Below are positions 11,711-13,167 of a stretch of 13,167 nucleotides of DNA, one piece after another. The number at the start of each line of letters is the position of its first letter. Positions within the stretch are counted from its first letter, which is position 1. The notes under the pieces were generated by a model. The model was given only the letters and a program-made list of their open reading frames with translations, searched no databases and had not been told where the DNA came from. Source of the stretch: an uncultured Azospirillum sp. (GTDB lineage Bacteria; Pseudomonadota; Alphaproteobacteria; RF32; CAG-239); NCBI GenBank assembly GCA_900542055.1, contig UQMA01000036.1, positions 1 to 13,167 on the forward strand, written 5' to 3'. The position numbers and the translations under genes were made by a program.

Positions 11711-13167
11711 TTATTTGCCCAAGTTTACTACTGGGTGAACAGTCCAGCCTCTTCCGAAGAAATCAGTAGAGTTGTCTGTATTGGTATTCGCAGAGTTACC
11801 AGCCAGATTAGGGTTATCGTTCAGCAAGCCCTGATAGATTGGCAGGAACTCATGACCCGGTACGTATGTATCGTAAGAGCTCTTCACCTCAGAATCAACA
11901 CCTACCAAAGAGTAGCTTACCGGCTCCTTTGCCTTGTATGGAGAACGGCGGAAGGTTCCGTGCTCCTTCAACTGAGCCAAACGACCCTGATCATAGAAGA
12001 ATCCCCAACGGATCAGGTCGTAACCACGACCGTACTCGCAACCGAACTCCTTAGGACGCTCTACATTGGCAATCTGCTCGAAGAGCTTATCCTTGGTATC
12101 GAAATCAGAGAGGCTCAGATCCTTCAGGCTGGCACGCTCACGAACCTGATTGATCCAGTCAATAGCCTGCTGTGTAGGACCATTTACCTCGTTCTCGCAC
12201 TCTGCAGCACGAAGCAATACATCTGAGTAACGCATCATACGGAGGTTGATACCGCAATGAAGACCAGTAGTTACCTTGTCATAAAGGTTGGTACGGAAAT
12301 TAGTCCACTTAGCGATAGGGAGACCACCATAGTTGTTGTTGGTGACGATGGTATCATTAGGAGTCATTTCACTCTTGTAAGCTACATTGCCATTCTCGAA
12401 ACCAATCCAGTCAGACTCGTAGGTACCGATAGTCCAGTAGAGACGTGGATCGAGCTTGCCATCCTTGGTACGCTCCTGCTTGAAGAGGTTGTACAACCAT
12501 GGAGAAGCAGAGAGGTCTGCCCATCCACCGAATCTACCTGGAGCGAAGTTAGACTCTACGGCATGACCCTGTGTAGCATTAGGACTGGTATTAACAGGAG
12601 TCCACTCATCATCTACACCCTGTGAACCGTAGTCGAGATACTGGATTTCGAAGAGGCTCTCGGCATTGTTCTCATAAGCAGAACCCTCACGGAAGTTGTC
12701 GCCATAGTTAGCCATCAGCTTGTAAGAGCCATACTTCTTGTTCATGATGTCCTTGAGTACGGCAAGAGCTTCGCTGTACTTATGACGCTGCATCAGAGTG
12801 CGGGCATAGTAACCGGCAGCAGCACCGCAGGTTGCACGACCCTTAGCCCACTGACCACCTGCATCGCGAGATGGGAGGAGAGTCATAGCCTCAGCAAAAT
12901 CCTGCTCTACCTGATCGAGTACCTCGTCGTAGGTACTGTTCTTGCCATAGAGACCATCCAGAGAAGAATAGTTGGCGTAATCAGTAATCAGCGCAGGATT
13001 CTGGTAATATCCTGACAATGTATAGTAAGAATAACCACGAAGGAAGAGAGCCTGTCCCTTGATCTTCTTCATGGTCTCTGAGAGCGAAGCATCATCGCCT
13101 GTGGTACGTGAGAGGATGAAGTTACATACATTAATAGTATAGTAAGCCTCACGCCAAGGCCACATGG
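11711..13167 (-). CDS. RagB/SusD-family outer-membrane glycan-binding lipoprotein (N-terminus missing)
   Basis: Surface lipoprotein that captures oligosaccharides and hands them to a SusC TonB-dependent porin in Bacteroidota. The 484 visible residues include the SusD alpha-helical repeat motifs: KIKGQALFLRGYSYYTLSGY, a PSRDAGGQWAKGRATCGAAA helix pair, and the C-terminal RMMRYSDVLLRAAECENEVNG and AIDWINQVRERASL, with GRGYDLIRWG further on. The frame runs off the right edge, so the Met at 13163-13165 is internal; roughly 100 residues including signal peptide and lipobox Cys are missing. The susC gene would normally lie upstream, beyond the window. Base composition and codon use differ sharply from everything left of 11650, and the best match by style is Prevotella. 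No SusD system belongs with the alphaproteobacterial genes here. Confidence 0.93.
   Translation of the reverse strand, partial: MWPWREAYYTINVCNFILSRTTGDDASLSETMKKIKGQALFLRGYSYYTLSGYYQNPALITDYANYSSLDGLYGKNSTYDEVLDQVEQDFAEAMTLLPSRDAGGQWAKGRATCGAAAGYYARTLMQRHKYSEALAVLKDIMNKKYGSYKLMANYGDNFREGSAYENNAESLFEIQYLDYGSQGVDDEWTPVNTSPNATQGHAVESNFAPGRFGGWADLSASPWLYNLFKQERTKDGKLDPRLYWTIGTYESDWIGFENGNVAYKSEMTPNDTIVTNNNYGGLPIAKWTNFRTNLYDKVTTGLHCGINLRMMRYSDVLLRAAECENEVNGPTQQAIDWINQVRERASLKDLSLSDFDTKDKLFEQIANVERPKEFGCEYGRGYDLIRWGFFYDQGRLAQLKEHGTFRRSPYKAKEPVSYSLVGVDSEVKSSYDTYVPGHEFLPIYQGLLNDNPNLAGNSANTNTDNSTDFFGRGWTVHPVVNLGK

Noticed and set aside
11708..12625. Plus-strand open frames of 172 and 122 residues
   Set aside because: Antisense shadows of the susD-like gene in higher-GC DNA; no motif and no ribosome site.
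13163..13165. ATG at the right edge as the start of the susD-like gene
   Set aside because: The frame is still open at the window edge and the signal peptide and lipobox of the family are absent, so this Met is internal.
1..13167. tRNA, rRNA, CRISPR array or transposase
   Set aside because: No cloverleaf-like sequence, regularly spaced repeats or transposase motifs were seen on either strand.

Overview
The window reads as two unrelated pieces of DNA. Positions 1 to about 11,650 are AT-rich and carry the chromosomal gene order bamE / yceD-rpmF-plsX-fabH-ihfA-merR, which is typical of Alphaproteobacteria. The low G+C, the many orphan proteins and the gut-Bacteroidales DNA on the same contig suggest an uncultured gut alphaproteobacterium (inference). 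Positions from about 11,650 to 13,167 have roughly even base composition and encode most of a RagB/SusD outer-membrane glycan-binding protein of Prevotella/Bacteroidales type, with its own 3' hairpin. The junction is most likely an assembly chimera, although recent transfer cannot be excluded from sequence alone.

Layout. 1-150: 3' end of a GltD-like FAD/NAD(P) oxidoreductase. 152-1231 (minus): unrecognised membrane protein. 1355-5237 (plus): a closely spaced run of inorganic pyrophosphatase, family 6 hypoxanthine/uracil-DNA glycosylase (TTG start), Sir2 deacylase, DUF2157 membrane protein, GDYXXLXY-type partner and a RimJ/RimL-like acetyltransferase. 9440 down to 5197 (minus): yceD, rpmF, plsX, fabH, ihfA, a MerR regulator and two tandem SemiSWEET/PQ-loop genes, mostly abutting or overlapping. 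9502-9963 (plus): BamE lipoprotein, divergent from yceD, ended by a strong terminator.

9985-11,650 is an accessory stretch. It holds a 27-bp palindrome, a small gene broken by an apparent one-base deletion, nested inverted repeats, a 254-residue orphan protein with an Asn/Gln/Pro-rich linker, a 13-bp hairpin terminator and a very AT-rich four-helix membrane protein. This is the least explained part of the window.

How the genes work together. The minus-strand block joins ribosome supply (YceD, L32) to the start of phospholipid and fatty-acid synthesis (PlsX, FabH), followed by the nucleoid protein IHF-alpha and a MerR regulator. The two SemiSWEET genes follow in the same direction and may form a hetero-oligomeric small-solute transporter. 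The plus-strand block gathers housekeeping and repair enzymes with no obvious single pathway. No tRNA, rRNA, CRISPR array or recognisable transposase was seen.
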